Below, piece after piece: positions 1-8,589 of a stretch of 64,000 nucleotides of DNA. Both the position numbers and the translations under genes were made by a program. Location of the stretch: the NCBI RefSeq assembly GCF_037478305.1, contig NZ_JBBGAZ010000003.1, positions 1 to 64,000 on the forward strand. Reading direction: 5' to 3'. This DNA is from Cognatishimia coralii (GTDB taxonomy: Bacteria > Pseudomonadota > Alphaproteobacteria > Rhodobacterales > Rhodobacteraceae). The notes below the pieces were generated by a model. That model had not been told where the DNA came from. It saw nothing but the letters and a program-made list of their open reading frames with translations, and did no database searches. The stretch's first letter is position 1. Every line of letters starts with the position of its first letter.

Positions 1-250
1 GAAAACTCGTAAAACAAAGCCGCCTGCGCTTCTTGTCTCGGTCCCATCATCACTCAATCCCCCGTTCAATATGGAAATTGAATCAGTGACTTCGGCCTCG
101 ATCAAGGGTGAGTTTTTCAACAGAATACGCCCTTACCGCTACAACGACAACAACAACCCAAATACAAAGTCTGTGGGGCCACGGCTTTTCGACTTTTAGC
201 GGGGCGCGAATAACCCGTATGGCAGCGCCCCCGCAAAGGACCCGCGATTT

Positions 251-559
251 CTAGTTTCGGAATGCGTCCATGACTTGCACGAAAGCTTGCGACTCTGCTT
301 GCTCATTGTTCATGCCAGCTTCGCGCACCAACGTGGCCACCATCTCTTGGAAGACTGAGTGCACTTCTGGGTCTTGCGCCATGGACCTTGCGACAAGCGA
401 CTTTTGCGACACTTTCGATTTCTTTATATTTATCAGCGCCCTATGTGTTTTTAGCTTTGCGACAAATCCCACATTTGTCGCAGCGACTGGGTCAGACGCA
501 TGCAGAAACGCAGGATTTTCCTGCTCCCTTTGAAAAGTACAGCCAAATCGCTCAGTCAT
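251..559 (-). CDS. small hypothetical protein coupled to the DUF3987 gene
   Basis: A 102-residue protein that I do not recognise. It is soluble-looking, has no signal peptide, and its C-terminal half is probably helical, ending in a Gln/Ala-rich stretch. I chose the ATG at 559-557 over an upstream ATG at 625 because it overlaps the stop of the DUF3987 frame (TGA at 554-552) in an ATGACTGA arrangement, which is typical of translational coupling. It is therefore probably the last gene of the same remnant element. The 250 bases downstream, to the window edge, hold no gene that I can see. Function unknown. Confidence 0.5.
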   Translation of the reverse strand: MTERFGCTFQREQENPAFLHASDPVAATNVGFVAKLKTHRALINIKKSKVSQKSLVARSMAQDPEVHSVFQEMVATLVREAGMNNEQAESQAFVQVMDAFRN

Positions 560-1580
560 GACATACCAGCCGCCATGCTTTGCGTGTGCGAACCTGTCCC
601 TGTTCGACGTCAGAGCACTTTTCAACCCAATGGTACTCTTCCAAAATCGCTAATAAACGCTCAACCTTCCTTGTGTCGCGAATGTTGCTAGGCCCGCTCT
701 TGACGACATCACGTTTCACAAAAGTCGTGTTTCTATGTTTCTTGATCAACCATTGTCTTAGCTGTTCAGCTTCCTTCATCGCAGGATCTACGAAGCCCGC
801 ATCCAATGCACAAAGAGCTTGTTCGACGTACCAGTTCGCAAGGTGGGCAGCATCAGATATTGTCTCGCGATTGACTGATTGCGCATCTGGGTCTGCCAAG
901 AGTGTAAAAACACCCGCAATGCGTGCTGCCTGTTCAGCAGCCTTGGATGCAAAACCACGGATGCCTTCAAGCGACTGGCCTTTTGCTTGCTGTGCCTCAA
1001 GCCTGTTGGCAAAGGCTATCAATTCGTCCCGAGCCCCTGGATCTAACGAGAGCACACCCAAGTTCAGTTCCTTTGCATCACCATTAAGGTCTTTAGACTT
1101 GGAAAGGAGATGTGAGATCTGGGCGCTAAACTCGGCAAGGTTTACCTTCGCCCGTTCTTTCTCCCGCATTGTGGTGTCATCTTCTCTGATCAGGCGCGTG
1201 CCAATGTGGCTTTCGGGAACGGCGATGAGGCACCTCGAAAGGAAGCCCTGATCTTTTAGAATTTCGTTTGCAAAAACACTCTCTGCAACTTTGCCTTGCA
1301 GCATCAAATGCAAGCATCCCCGCCTATGCCTAAACGTGCGAAGAGGCTGCCCTGCCCTTGTCCTATTGAGCGGTGCGGCATCCCAAACTTTGGACAACCC
1401 CGCAACTGTCTTGAGCAAATTTTTTTTGCTCATGGCATGGCCCCCAAAAATCTGCCCCCCTTCGTCAGAAAAGATCCCGACCGAGGGGCTTCCGCTCTCA
1501 AAATGGTGCAGAAGGCCTTCGAAAGTTAGATCAGAGAGGATCTTTCTAGGGTCCGAGGGTTCAACGGGGGCTTGGGGCAC
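552..1580 (-). pseudogene. DUF3987 (YfjI-type) protein, 5'-truncated remnant
   Basis: The translated frame resembles the central and C-terminal part of DUF3987 proteins, which are found on phages and integrated elements and are often described as primase/helicase-like. Visible family features are the SDEGGQIFGGHA stretch near residue 38 and a long helical C-terminal part. The protein shown is 342 residues from a GTG at 1580, whereas family members usually carry a further N-terminal region. The frame stays open upstream to about 1640 with no good start, and it there overlaps the end of the truncated integrase at 1633-1640. I infer that a deletion removed the N-terminal coding region and the integrase C-terminus together. 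An internal start could still give a shortened protein. Confidence 0.6.
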
Positions 1581-1632
1581 CTGCCCTTCGACAACATTTC
1601 CCTCACTGCCGGCTTCCTTAATATGTTTGCGT

Positions 1633-2842
1633 CTAGTGCCTTAGGCTATAGACTGAATGTGCGGGTGTTTCTCTTAGAATATTCACCATGAGGTATTTGT
1701 TCACGAGGTTTGACCAACTCGTGGCTTTGTGAGGATACCGATGTATTCCACCCCGTTTGGCAATACGCATTGCGGCTGCCAAGGACACACCGATCAACGG
1801 GATTTCTCGTGCAGTGTGTCTTTGCTTAAGCTCTCGACCGTTGGGTGCCACCCTGATGAATGGAATGGGGGCATCCAGGCAATAATCTTCAAGTGGACAA
1901 CTCAAAACTTCCGATGGACGCAGGCCAGTATTGATTAACACTAGAAAAGCGTCCCGCGCTTCCTCATTCAAACCATCAAGAGCACCTCGAGCCAGCAGTT
2001 TGCCTCGCACCCAATCTCTGGAGAAGGCAGGCCTGCGGTTCTCTGGATCAATGGCCTCGTCAAAGCGTAACTTGGAAAATGGGTTTTCCAGATCGCCATG
2101 TACCTTTAGCTCACACCAAGTGGAAACGATCTGGGAAAGATGGCCAAAGTCCTTATTGGCGGTTTCGGCTTTGGCTTTTCCGGCTTCCACCTTGCTTGCC
2201 CACCAAGACCTGAATGCCAGAGCATCCCCACGGTCGATCCGGTCCAAGCTCACCTGCGCGCTTTGCCTTTTCGAAGTTCGCGACAGCGCGCTCGCGGGGT
2301 AATGCCCATAGGTGCTTCTGACGATCCGATTTACGCAATCGCTTTGTCTTTGTGAGCTCTCTGAATTCTTCCCAAACTTTCCTAAGTGGGGGAAGGGAGA
2401 CGTTGACGCTCCCAAGCAAGGCATCACGCACTTCTGGCGAAGTTTGGCGTGAGAGAGTGCCTGACGCAGCCAGCAGGCGAGGAATGTTCTCCTGAAAAGA
2501 CCGTTTGAGCAACACATCGCTTGGAACATAGTCAAACCCACGACTTTCGGCCCCGCTCTTGGCTGCTTGGTACTGCTCATAAGCTAGAGCGTCTTCACCA
2601 AGTTCCAATAAGTGCCATTGCGTTCGGATCCGCTTCTCGACCTCAACGGCCTTGCGCTTTGCAACGCTCAGGTCTGCTGTCCGCAAAGCCTGTCGCACTT
2701 GGCGAACGGGCTGTCCCGACTTCCCGAGCACTTTGCCGAAAAGATGATTGGGTACATTTAGAACAAAATAGTAGCGTCCACGATCTTGCGTAATCCCCAC
2801 TAGAGGTCCTCCAGCAATCAACCCGACTATGCGGGATTCCAT
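1633..2842 (-). pseudogene. tyrosine-type integrase, frameshifted and C-terminally truncated
   Basis: Two overlapping frames together encode most of a phage-type tyrosine recombinase. The N-terminal part starts at ATG 2842 and reads in frame to about 2255. The C-terminal part continues in another frame, with an LINTGLRPSEVLSC stretch carrying the box I arginine and a terminal VYSLRH stretch carrying the box II arginine. Dropping one G from the GG at 2253-2254 restores a continuous reading through FEKAKRAVSLDRIDRGDAL. The frame stops (TAG 1635-1633) right after LRH, so the catalytic-tyrosine region is missing. The gene lies directly downstream of the 3' end of tRNA-Ser, the usual place for an integrase using that tRNA as attachment site. 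It cannot encode an active recombinase. Confidence 0.88.
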
Positions 2843-2947
2843 GCGGGTTTTTATGCGGGAGGAACTTACAACATTCAGTTAAGGATCAGTAGGCAATTGA
2901 TTTTATTTGGAAAAATTACAAACACACCAACTCAAATCGCTTGTTCG

Positions 2948-3037
2948 TGGCGGAGACGAAGGGATTCGAACCCTCGATACCGTTTCCGGTATACTCCCTT
3001 AGCAGGGGAGCGCCTTCGACCACTCGGCCACGTCTCC
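2948..3037 (-). tRNA. tRNA-Ser (anticodon GCU)
   Basis: On the minus strand a full type II tRNA reads from GGAGACG at 3037 to its partner CGTCTCC at 2958-2952, then discriminator G and an encoded CCA (2950-2948). The anticodon stem CTCCC/GGGAG encloses the loop CTGCTAA, giving anticodon GCU. A long variable arm (TACCGGAAACGGTA-like hairpin) is typical of serine tRNAs, and the T-loop GGTTCGAATCC is canonical. Its 3' end abuts the integrase remnant, so it is the likely attB of the decayed element. I see no second copy of the 3' tRNA segment between 1 and 250, so the far end of the element is either outside the window or lost. Confidence 0.97.
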
Positions 3038-3052
3038 ACTGACCGGAAGTAA

Positions 3053-3098
3053 AGAAAAGCCCCTACTTCCACAAGGGCTTTTTATCATTTTTTTGATA
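3053..3098 (-). terminator. terminator-like hairpin after the nucleoside hydrolase gene
   Basis: AAAAGCCC (3055-3062) pairs with GGGCTTTT (3075-3082) across a 12-base loop, with T-rich tails on both strands. A smaller TATCA/TGATA hairpin around a T7 tract follows at 3083-3098. It lies between the end of the nucleoside hydrolase gene and the tRNA-Ser gene, both on the minus strand. Confidence 0.65.
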
Positions 3099-3143
3099 GG
3101 CTCGTGATCGTTGATCAAACGTGTCAAACTGCGCATGGCGCGG

Positions 3144-4061
3144 TCACGAAAGACCAGAAATTCTCTGCATAAACAAGGACTTCACCACTTCACTTTCCAC
3201 GCCCATCAAAACGCTTGTTTCACTGCGAGCGTCAGCGGCAGCTCGGGTTTCGCCAATTTCTTCGCCTTGAGTTACAACGGTGATGCCGACCTCTTCGGAT
3301 GTAAACAGATGCGGGTGCGTGCAGGCAATCACGGCGGCGGGGTCATGCAGGCTGCAACCATCAAATTTGCCGACGGTTTCATAGAACTTCAGATAGAAGT
3401 GGCTCATGTCCTGAAGCATGCCACCCAGCTTGGGCGCGGCCTCGGCCATCGCAGCGAAATCCTCTTTGGTGCAGAGGATCTGATGGGTGACGTCCAGCCC
3501 GACCATTTCGACCTTGGCACCGGAGGCAAAGACAACCTCGGCCGCATGTGGGTCGTGGTAAACATTGGCCTCGGCATAGGGCGTGATATTGCCGCCCTCT
3601 TTATACGAACCGCCCATCAGGACAATGCGATCCACGTTTGAGGCGAACTCTGGATCCGCTTGGATGGCCAGCGCAATATTGGTCAACGGGCCGATTGGAC
3701 AGAGCACCAGTTCGCCTTTGTGCTCACGCGCCATGCGGACGAGGAACTCTGCGGCAGTTTCTTTGATGGCGTTGCCTTTGGGCGTTGCGGCGGGGATGTC
3801 GCCAAAGCCTTCGTCGCCATGAACATGGGCTGACGGCTTGATGTGCGGCATCTCAAGAGGCTTCTCGGCACCCCGAGCCACAGGAATATCGAGCCCCACT
3901 GCCTCAACCAGTCGCAGCGCGTTGCGCGTGGCGGTGTCGACGGTCACATTGCCAAAGATCGCAGTGAGGCCCAGCAACTCGATATCCTCAGCCGCCGCCG
4001 CGTAGAAAATTGCCATGGCGTCATCAATGCCGGGATCTGTATCGATAATGATCTTTGTCAT
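3144..4061 (-). CDS. inosine-uridine preferring nucleoside N-ribohydrolase
   Basis: This protein hydrolyses the N-glycosidic bond of ribonucleosides to free base and ribose in purine/pyrimidine salvage. It is 305 residues, normal for the IUNH family. The calcium-binding DTDPGIDD motif is at residues 7-14, a VLMGGSY stretch at 147-153, the substrate loop GNITPYAEANVYHDP at about 157-171, and the late HD pair (239-240) supplies the last metal/active-site Asp. The start ATG has an upstream GAGGACC. The exact nucleoside preference cannot be read from sequence. It stands alone, 113 bp upstream of ychF's stop and on the same strand, with a terminator-like hairpin downstream. Confidence 0.93.
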   Translation of the reverse strand: MTKIIIDTDPGIDDAMAIFYAAAAEDIELLGLTAIFGNVTVDTATRNALRLVEAVGLDIPVARGAEKPLEMPHIKPSAHVHGDEGFGDIPAATPKGNAIKETAAEFLVRMAREHKGELVLCPIGPLTNIALAIQADPEFASNVDRIVLMGGSYKEGGNITPYAEANVYHDPHAAEVVFASGAKVEMVGLDVTHQILCTKEDFAAMAEAAPKLGGMLQDMSHFYLKFYETVGKFDGCSLHDPAAVIACTHPHLFTSEEVGITVVTQGEEIGETRAAADARSETSVLMGVESEVVKSLFMQRISGLS

Positions 4062-4174
4062 AGGGTCCTCATATTTTAGCGGCCCATAATGTAGATAGCG
4101 CTAACGGAGGCAAGCGCGAATGCGCCTTGCCCGGCTGGAACAGTTTCAAATTTTCCGAAAGCCTCGGGTGAGGC

Positions 4175-5272
4175 TTAGGTATTGAACAAGAAGTGCATCA
4201 CGTCGCCGTCCTGCACAACATAGGCCTTGCCTTCGGCGCGCATCTTGCCCGCTTCTTTGGCGCCCTGCTCGCCATTGCAGGCGATGTAGTCGTCATAGGC
4301 GATGGTTTCGGCGCGGATGAAACCACGTTCAAAATCACCATGAATGACGCCCGCCGCTTGTGGGGCCAGCGTGCCTTTTTTGATGGTCCAAGCGCGCGCC
4401 TCTTTCGGGCCGACGGTGAAATAGGTTTCCAGTTGCAAGAGGTCATGACCTGCGCGGATCAGACGATCCAGACCGGCTTCTTCAAGCCCCATTTCGCTGA
4501 GGAACATCTCGGCCTCTTCTGCCTCAAGCTGGCTGATCTCTTCTTCGATCTGCGCCGAGATGATTACATGGGTATTGCCCTGTTTGGCGGCCATTTCAGC
4601 CACGGCGGCGGAGTGCGCGTTGCCTTCGGCCGCCTCGGATTCTCCGACGTTGCACACGTAAAGCACAGGCTTGGTGGACAAGAGCTGCAGGCCTTTCCAC
4701 AGTTTCTCGTCCTCTGGCGCGATCTCGACTGTGCGCGCGGGGCGATCATTTTCAATCGCCTCTTGCGCCATAGCCAGCAGGCGGTCCTGCTCTTTGGCCT
4801 CTTTGTCATTGCCTTTGAGCTTGCGCACCAGACCCTGACGGCGTTTCTCGATGCTTTCCAGATCCGCGAGCATCAGCTCGGTCTCGATGGTTTCTGCATC
4901 GGCAACGGGATCCACGCGATCATCCACGTGGGTCACGTCGTCATCGTCAAAACAGCGCAGAACATGAGCGATAGCGTCGGTTTCGCGGATGTTGGCTAGG
5001 AACTGGTTCCCAAGGCCTTCGCCCTTTGACGCGCCCTTCACCAGACCCGCGATATCGACAAATGTCATGCGCGTTGGGATGATCTGCTTAGAGCTCGCGA
5101 TTGCCGCCAGCTTGTCCAGACGATCATCGGGCACAGCCACATCTCCGACGTTGGGCTCAATCGTGCAGAACGGAAAATTCGCCGCCTGCGCAGCCGCCGT
5201 TTTGGTCAGCGCGTTAAACGTGGTGGATTTGCCCACATTCGGCAGCCCGACGATCCCAACTTTAAAGCCCAT
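4175..5272 (-). CDS. ychF: redox-regulated ATPase YchF (Obg-like)
   Basis: A 365-residue TRAFAC-class P-loop NTPase of the YchF/OLA1 family, a cytosolic ribosome-associated ATPase implicated in stress response. The G1 motif GLPNVGKST is at residues 9-17 and the G3 motif DIAGLV at 73-78. The G4 position reads NVGE (208-211) instead of NKxD, which is the reason this family prefers ATP over GTP. A coiled-coil insert (about 130-170) and a C-terminal TGS-like domain ending in MHFLFNT complete the family layout. A perfect AGGAGG lies just upstream of the ATG. It is often next to pth in other bacteria; here pth is 6.6 kb away. Confidence 0.96.
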   Translation of the reverse strand: MGFKVGIVGLPNVGKSTTFNALTKTAAAQAANFPFCTIEPNVGDVAVPDDRLDKLAAIASSKQIIPTRMTFVDIAGLVKGASKGEGLGNQFLANIRETDAIAHVLRCFDDDDVTHVDDRVDPVADAETIETELMLADLESIEKRRQGLVRKLKGNDKEAKEQDRLLAMAQEAIENDRPARTVEIAPEDEKLWKGLQLLSTKPVLYVCNVGESEAAEGNAHSAAVAEMAAKQGNTHVIISAQIEEEISQLEAEEAEMFLSEMGLEEAGLDRLIRAGHDLLQLETYFTVGPKEARAWTIKKGTLAPQAAGVIHGDFERGFIRAETIAYDDYIACNGEQGAKEAGKMRAEGKAYVVQDGDVMHFLFNT

Positions 5273-5372
5273 ATTGGCCTCCTGTCATTTGCTCTGCCGC
5301 TCTTACTGAGTGTTTGGGAATGACGCAAGGTGGTGTTAGGGTCCACGTATTGTGTTCAAGGGAGAATGAATA

Positions 5373-5783
5373 ATGAGCTTTACGCCATTTCTATTTTTCG
5401 ATGGCAACTGCGAAGAAGCGATAGATTTTTATGCCGAAATTCTAGGAGCCGATGAGGTTGTGAAAACGTCCTTTGCCGAGGCCCCGCCCGAGGCCGGCAT
5501 GCCGCCGGATGCGCGGGTGATGTATTCCCATATCCGGATTGGAGATCACATGCTGATGGCCTCTGATATTCTGCCAGGTCAGAGCTATGCCCCTCAGGCC
5601 TCGGTGCATGTGACCCATTACGCCAAGGATGCCAAAGACGGCCGCGCGAAGTTTGCGAGACTGGCTGAAGGTGGCGAAATCCTGATGGACTATCAGGAAA
5701 CCTTCTTTGCCTACGGGTTCGGAACATGCAAGGATCGCTTCGGCACCCACTGGATGATCATGATCGCCAAAGAGGAAGAGTAA
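5373..5783 (+). CDS. VOC family protein (PhnB/glyoxalase-like fold)
   Basis: A 136-residue vicinal-oxygen-chelate protein. It begins with MSFTPFLFFDGNCEEAIDFY, the usual PhnB-like opening (LxFxGNCEEAxxFY), and ends with a GxxxDRFGTHWMI strand characteristic of the same subgroup. Members of this group are often annotated as 3-demethylubiquinone methyltransferase-like, but the true substrate is mostly unknown, so no specific reaction is claimed. A GGGAG lies upstream of the ATG. The stop codon (TAA 5781-5783) is immediately followed by the ATG of the next small gene, so the two are probably translated from one message. Confidence 0.88.
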   Translation: MSFTPFLFFDGNCEEAIDFYAEILGADEVVKTSFAEAPPEAGMPPDARVMYSHIRIGDHMLMASDILPGQSYAPQASVHVTHYAKDAKDGRAKFARLAEGGEILMDYQETFFAYGFGTCKDRFGTHWMIMIAKEEE

Positions 5784-5993
5784 ATGCGCCAGCAGAGCTT
5801 TGAGAAATTCTACTATACCAAGGTCGGCCTCGGAGAGGGTTGCGGTTGTGCGGAACGGGTGATCGACAATCATGAAATCGAACGCATCCACGCGGGCATC
5901 AGCCTCGGCAAATCCGCAGGCCCCGGGCCGCTGCGCCGCATGATCTCGCGTCTTTTGGGTCGCAAAGCGCCCGCGCCGTCCGCGAAGGATTGA
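5784..5993 (+). CDS. small hypothetical protein downstream of the VOC gene
   Basis: A 69-residue ORF that starts at the base after the VOC stop. The purine-rich AGAGGAAGAG at the end of the VOC gene is well placed as its ribosome binding site. The protein has a Gly-Cys-Gly-Cys pair near residues 19-22 and a basic C-terminus (GPLRRMISRLLGRK), with no signal peptide or membrane segment. I do not recognise a family. The tight spacing and good ribosome binding site favour a real gene over chance. Confidence 0.5.
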   Translation: MRQQSFEKFYYTKVGLGEGCGCAERVIDNHEIERIHAGISLGKSAGPGPLRRMISRLLGRKAPAPSAKD

Positions 5994-6045
5994 TTTCCCC
6001 CAAAACTTTAGGCAAACCGCTGGGCGTAGTATTAAGGATCGCCCA

Positions 6046-6849
6046 ATGACCGACTTCACGACCCGCATCGACGCCAAATTCGCCGAGCTGAAGGCGCAAG
6101 GTAAGAAAGCCTTTGTGTCCTATGTGATGGCAGGTGATCCGAACTATGAGACCTCGCTTGAGGTGGTCAAAGGCCTACCAGCAGCGGGTGTTGATATCAT
6201 TGAGCTCGGCCTGCCCTTCACCGACCCTATGGCAGACGGCCCAACCATTCAGCTGGCCGGTCAGCGCGCGCTGGATCAGGGCATGACGCTGGAAACTACG
6301 CTGCAGATGGCACGCGATTTCCGCAAAGATGATGATACGACCCCGATTGTACTGATGGGCTACTACAACCCGATCTACAGCCGCGGCGTGGACAAATTCC
6401 TGCAAGACGCCAAGGACGCGGGCATCGATGGGCTGATTGTAGTCGACCTGCCGCCCGAAGAAGACGACGAGCTCTGCATTCCAGCGCAAGCGGCGGGTTT
6501 GAACTTTATTCGCCTCGCGACGCCGACCACCGATGAAAAACGCCTGCCGAAGGTTCTGCAGAACACCTCTGGCTTTGTGTACTATGTCTCGATCACCGGC
6601 ATCACCGGCGCGGCTGAAGCGCAGGCCACCAATGTCGGCCCAGAAGTCGAAAGGATCAAATCCTCCACCGACCTGCCTGTGATCGTGGGCTTTGGCATCA
6701 ACACGCCCGAGAAATCAGAGGCGATTGCCTCCGTATCCGACGGCGCAGTCGTGGGCTCGGCCATTGTCAAAATGATTGGCGAAGGCAAGCCAGCAGACGA
6801 AGTTCTGGCCTTCGTGAAAACCCTTGCTGATGGAGCGCACCGCGCCTGA
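6046..6849 (+). CDS. trpA: tryptophan synthase alpha subunit
   Basis: Cleaves indole-3-glycerol phosphate to indole and glyceraldehyde 3-phosphate; the indole is channelled to TrpB. The protein is a 267-residue TIM barrel of normal length. The catalytic residues are visible: Glu53 in IELGLPFTDP and Asp64 in PMADGP. The phosphate-binding end shows VGFGINTPEKSE followed by GAVVGSAIVKMI. An AAGGA precedes the ATG. It is unlinked to trpB, which sits on the opposite strand about 9.4 kb away with trpF, so the alpha and beta genes are transcribed separately here. Confidence 0.97.
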   Translation: MTDFTTRIDAKFAELKAQGKKAFVSYVMAGDPNYETSLEVVKGLPAAGVDIIELGLPFTDPMADGPTIQLAGQRALDQGMTLETTLQMARDFRKDDDTTPIVLMGYYNPIYSRGVDKFLQDAKDAGIDGLIVVDLPPEEDDELCIPAQAAGLNFIRLATPTTDEKRLPKVLQNTSGFVYYVSITGITGAAEAQATNVGPEVERIKSSTDLPVIVGFGINTPEKSEAIASVSDGAVVGSAIVKMIGEGKPADEVLAFVKTLADGAHRA

Positions 6850-6853
6850 GCCC

Positions 6854-7357
6854 ATGCCCCAAGCCCCCACGCTTGAAACTGACCGCCTGATCCTACGCCC
6901 GATGGAGCTGGACGATTGGTCGGCCTACAAAAAGCTGATGGGATCAGAGCGCGCCGCCTATATGGGCGGGCCTTTTTCAGAGCGGGACGCATGGGGCATG
7001 TTTTGCCAGGACGCAGGCCAATGGGCCTTGTTCGGCCACGGCGCTTTGATGATGGTCGAGAAGGCCACCGGAGACGTTGTCGGCCAAGTCGGCATCAACC
7101 ACGGGCCGCTTTTCCCAGAAAAAGAACTCGGCTGGATGCTTTACGAGGCTGCGGAAGGCAAAGGCTATGCCTTTGAAGCGGCCGAATGCATGCGGCGTTG
7201 GGCCTATGAGGTGCTCAGCATCAAAGGGCTGGTCAGCTATATCGACCCAGAAAACGAGAAATCACAAAAGCTCGCCGAACGCCTCGGGGCGACGCGCGAC
7301 GACGACGCGCCGCGCCAAGCTCCCGAGGATCTGGTTTATCGGCATTTGACGCTTTAG
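6854..7357 (+). CDS. GNAT family N-acetyltransferase (RimJ/RimL-like)
   Basis: A 167-residue acetyltransferase of the RimJ/RimL-type GNAT group, which moves an acetyl group from acetyl-CoA to an amine. It opens with the standard LETDRLILRPMELDDW stretch, and the acetyl-CoA pyrophosphate loop is represented by EGKGYAFEA near residue 107. The C-terminal strand has the ENEKSQKLAERLGA motif of this group. The start is uncertain: ATG 6854 lies 5 bp after the trpA stop and fits the family, but an in-frame ATG at 6830 would overlap trpA by about 20 bp. It converges with phhB, and the two coding ends overlap by 4 bp. Substrate unknown. Confidence 0.85.
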   Translation: MPQAPTLETDRLILRPMELDDWSAYKKLMGSERAAYMGGPFSERDAWGMFCQDAGQWALFGHGALMMVEKATGDVVGQVGINHGPLFPEKELGWMLYEAAEGKGYAFEAAECMRRWAYEVLSIKGLVSYIDPENEKSQKLAERLGATRDDDAPRQAPEDLVYRHLTL

Positions 7358-7674
7358 CTGAGTAACTCGTCGAGCCTACGCGCGCAGATGAAATCATTGG
7401 CCGTCAAACCGCCTGCCTCGTGGCTTGTGTAGGTGACCTCGCAATAGCCCCAACCAAAGGCGATGTCCGCGTGGTGGCCCATTTTGTTGGAATGCCAAGC
7501 CGCTAGGTTCGCCATCTCAACCGCTTTGGCAAAGCCTTTGAAGTCAAAACGCTTTTTGATGTGATCCCCGGCCAATTCCCAGCCGTGCAGCAATGCAAAA
7601 CGTGCTTGGACCTGCTCTGAAGACAGAAGGCCGTCGCCCAGGGTGCAGGGCTCGCAGGTTTCTTGAGTTGCCAT
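7354..7674 (-). CDS. phhB: pterin-4a-carbinolamine dehydratase
   Basis: Dehydrates the 4a-hydroxytetrahydropterin left by phenylalanine hydroxylase, as part of pterin cofactor recycling. At 106 residues it has the typical size. The active-site signature is visible as His61, His67-His68 and the late THEAGGLTAND-like segment (SHEAGGLTAND, residues 84-94). Its ATG shares one base with the phhA stop (TAATG at 7676-7672), so it is translationally coupled to its partner enzyme. The N-terminus carries two cysteines (C7, C10), which is unremarkable. Confidence 0.95.
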   Translation of the reverse strand: MATQETCEPCTLGDGLLSSEQVQARFALLHGWELAGDHIKKRFDFKGFAKAVEMANLAAWHSNKMGHHADIAFGWGYCEVTYTSHEAGGLTANDFICARRLDELLS

Positions 7675-8471
7675 TACGATGCCTTTGGGATTGGAGGGTA
7701 AAGCGGCTCAAACAGGCCCTTGGATTGCGCCTCTACGATATCCTTCGTCAGGTCGCGGTCGGCGGCGGCGAACATGTCGTCGAGGGTCTCGATCACGAAA
7801 TAAACCGGCTGATGGATGTCGATACGATAAGGCGTCCGCAGGATGTCCTGAATGTCAAAGGGACGGACCACTGGATCGCCGCTGATGACCGCATGAGGCA
7901 GCTCGGTTTTTGAGGAAGCCAGCCCAGAGCCAAGCGCCTTAAGCGCGCCGTTCTCGTAGGTCAGACCGAACTCAATCGTGAACCAGTAAAGGCGGATCAG
8001 CCAGGAGTATTGCGATTTGTCGACTGTTTGCCCTGCCCGTCCAATGGCTTCGGAGAACGCCGCGAAACGGGGATCGGTCAGCAGCGGCGTATGGCCAAAA
8101 ATCTCGTGAAAGATATCGGGTTCTTCGATGTAGTCGAAGTCTTCGCGAGACCGGATGAAGGACGCTGCAGGGAAGGTGCGATCGGCGAGCATGTCAAAAA
8201 ACGTCTTAAACCCGATAAGCGCTGGCACTGGCGCGACTTTCCAACCCGTCTCGCGCTGCAAGACAGCAGAAATATCCGCGCATTGAGGCACTTTGCTGCG
8301 TGGCATATCGAGTTTCTTAAGCCCATCCAGATACGGGCGCGCCATATGGGCCTGAACCGCGTCCCATTGGGCGTCTACCAGATCCGCCCAAACGGCGTCT
8401 TCTTCGCTGGTGTAGGGAATCAACCCGTTTTTATCGGGCGTTTTGGCGGTATAAGCGGTCGATTTCGGCAT
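7674..8471 (-). CDS. phhA: phenylalanine 4-monooxygenase
   Basis: A tetrahydropterin- and iron-dependent hydroxylase that converts phenylalanine to tyrosine, the entry step of aromatic amino acid catabolism. The iron ligands are His122 and His127 in DIFHEIFGHTPLL and Glu167 in YWFTIEFGL. The 265-residue length fits the single-domain bacterial form. I start at the ATG at 8471, which has AGAGGAAAG upstream, rather than at the longer frame from 8522. It is divergent from an Lrp/AsnC-type regulator 118 bp away, a usual arrangement for local control by aromatic amino acids. Confidence 0.96.
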   Translation of the reverse strand: MPKSTAYTAKTPDKNGLIPYTSEEDAVWADLVDAQWDAVQAHMARPYLDGLKKLDMPRSKVPQCADISAVLQRETGWKVAPVPALIGFKTFFDMLADRTFPAASFIRSREDFDYIEEPDIFHEIFGHTPLLTDPRFAAFSEAIGRAGQTVDKSQYSWLIRLYWFTIEFGLTYENGALKALGSGLASSKTELPHAVISGDPVVRPFDIQDILRTPYRIDIHQPVYFVIETLDDMFAAADRDLTKDIVEAQSKGLFEPLYPPIPKAS

Positions 8472-8589
8472 GACTTTCCTCTCTTTGGGAAAGTTTCGCG
8501 CGAAACAGGGGCAAAAAATCACCTAAAATCTAGCATTGCAGCAATTATTAGGGCAAAATGTGCCTCACAAAACGCCAAAGCCAAAATTC

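Noticed and set aside
1..250. possible second attachment-site repeat of the element
   Set aside because: I searched by eye for the 3' end of tRNA-Ser (GGTTCGAATCC / its complement) and for an imperfect copy; none is visible in this short stretch.
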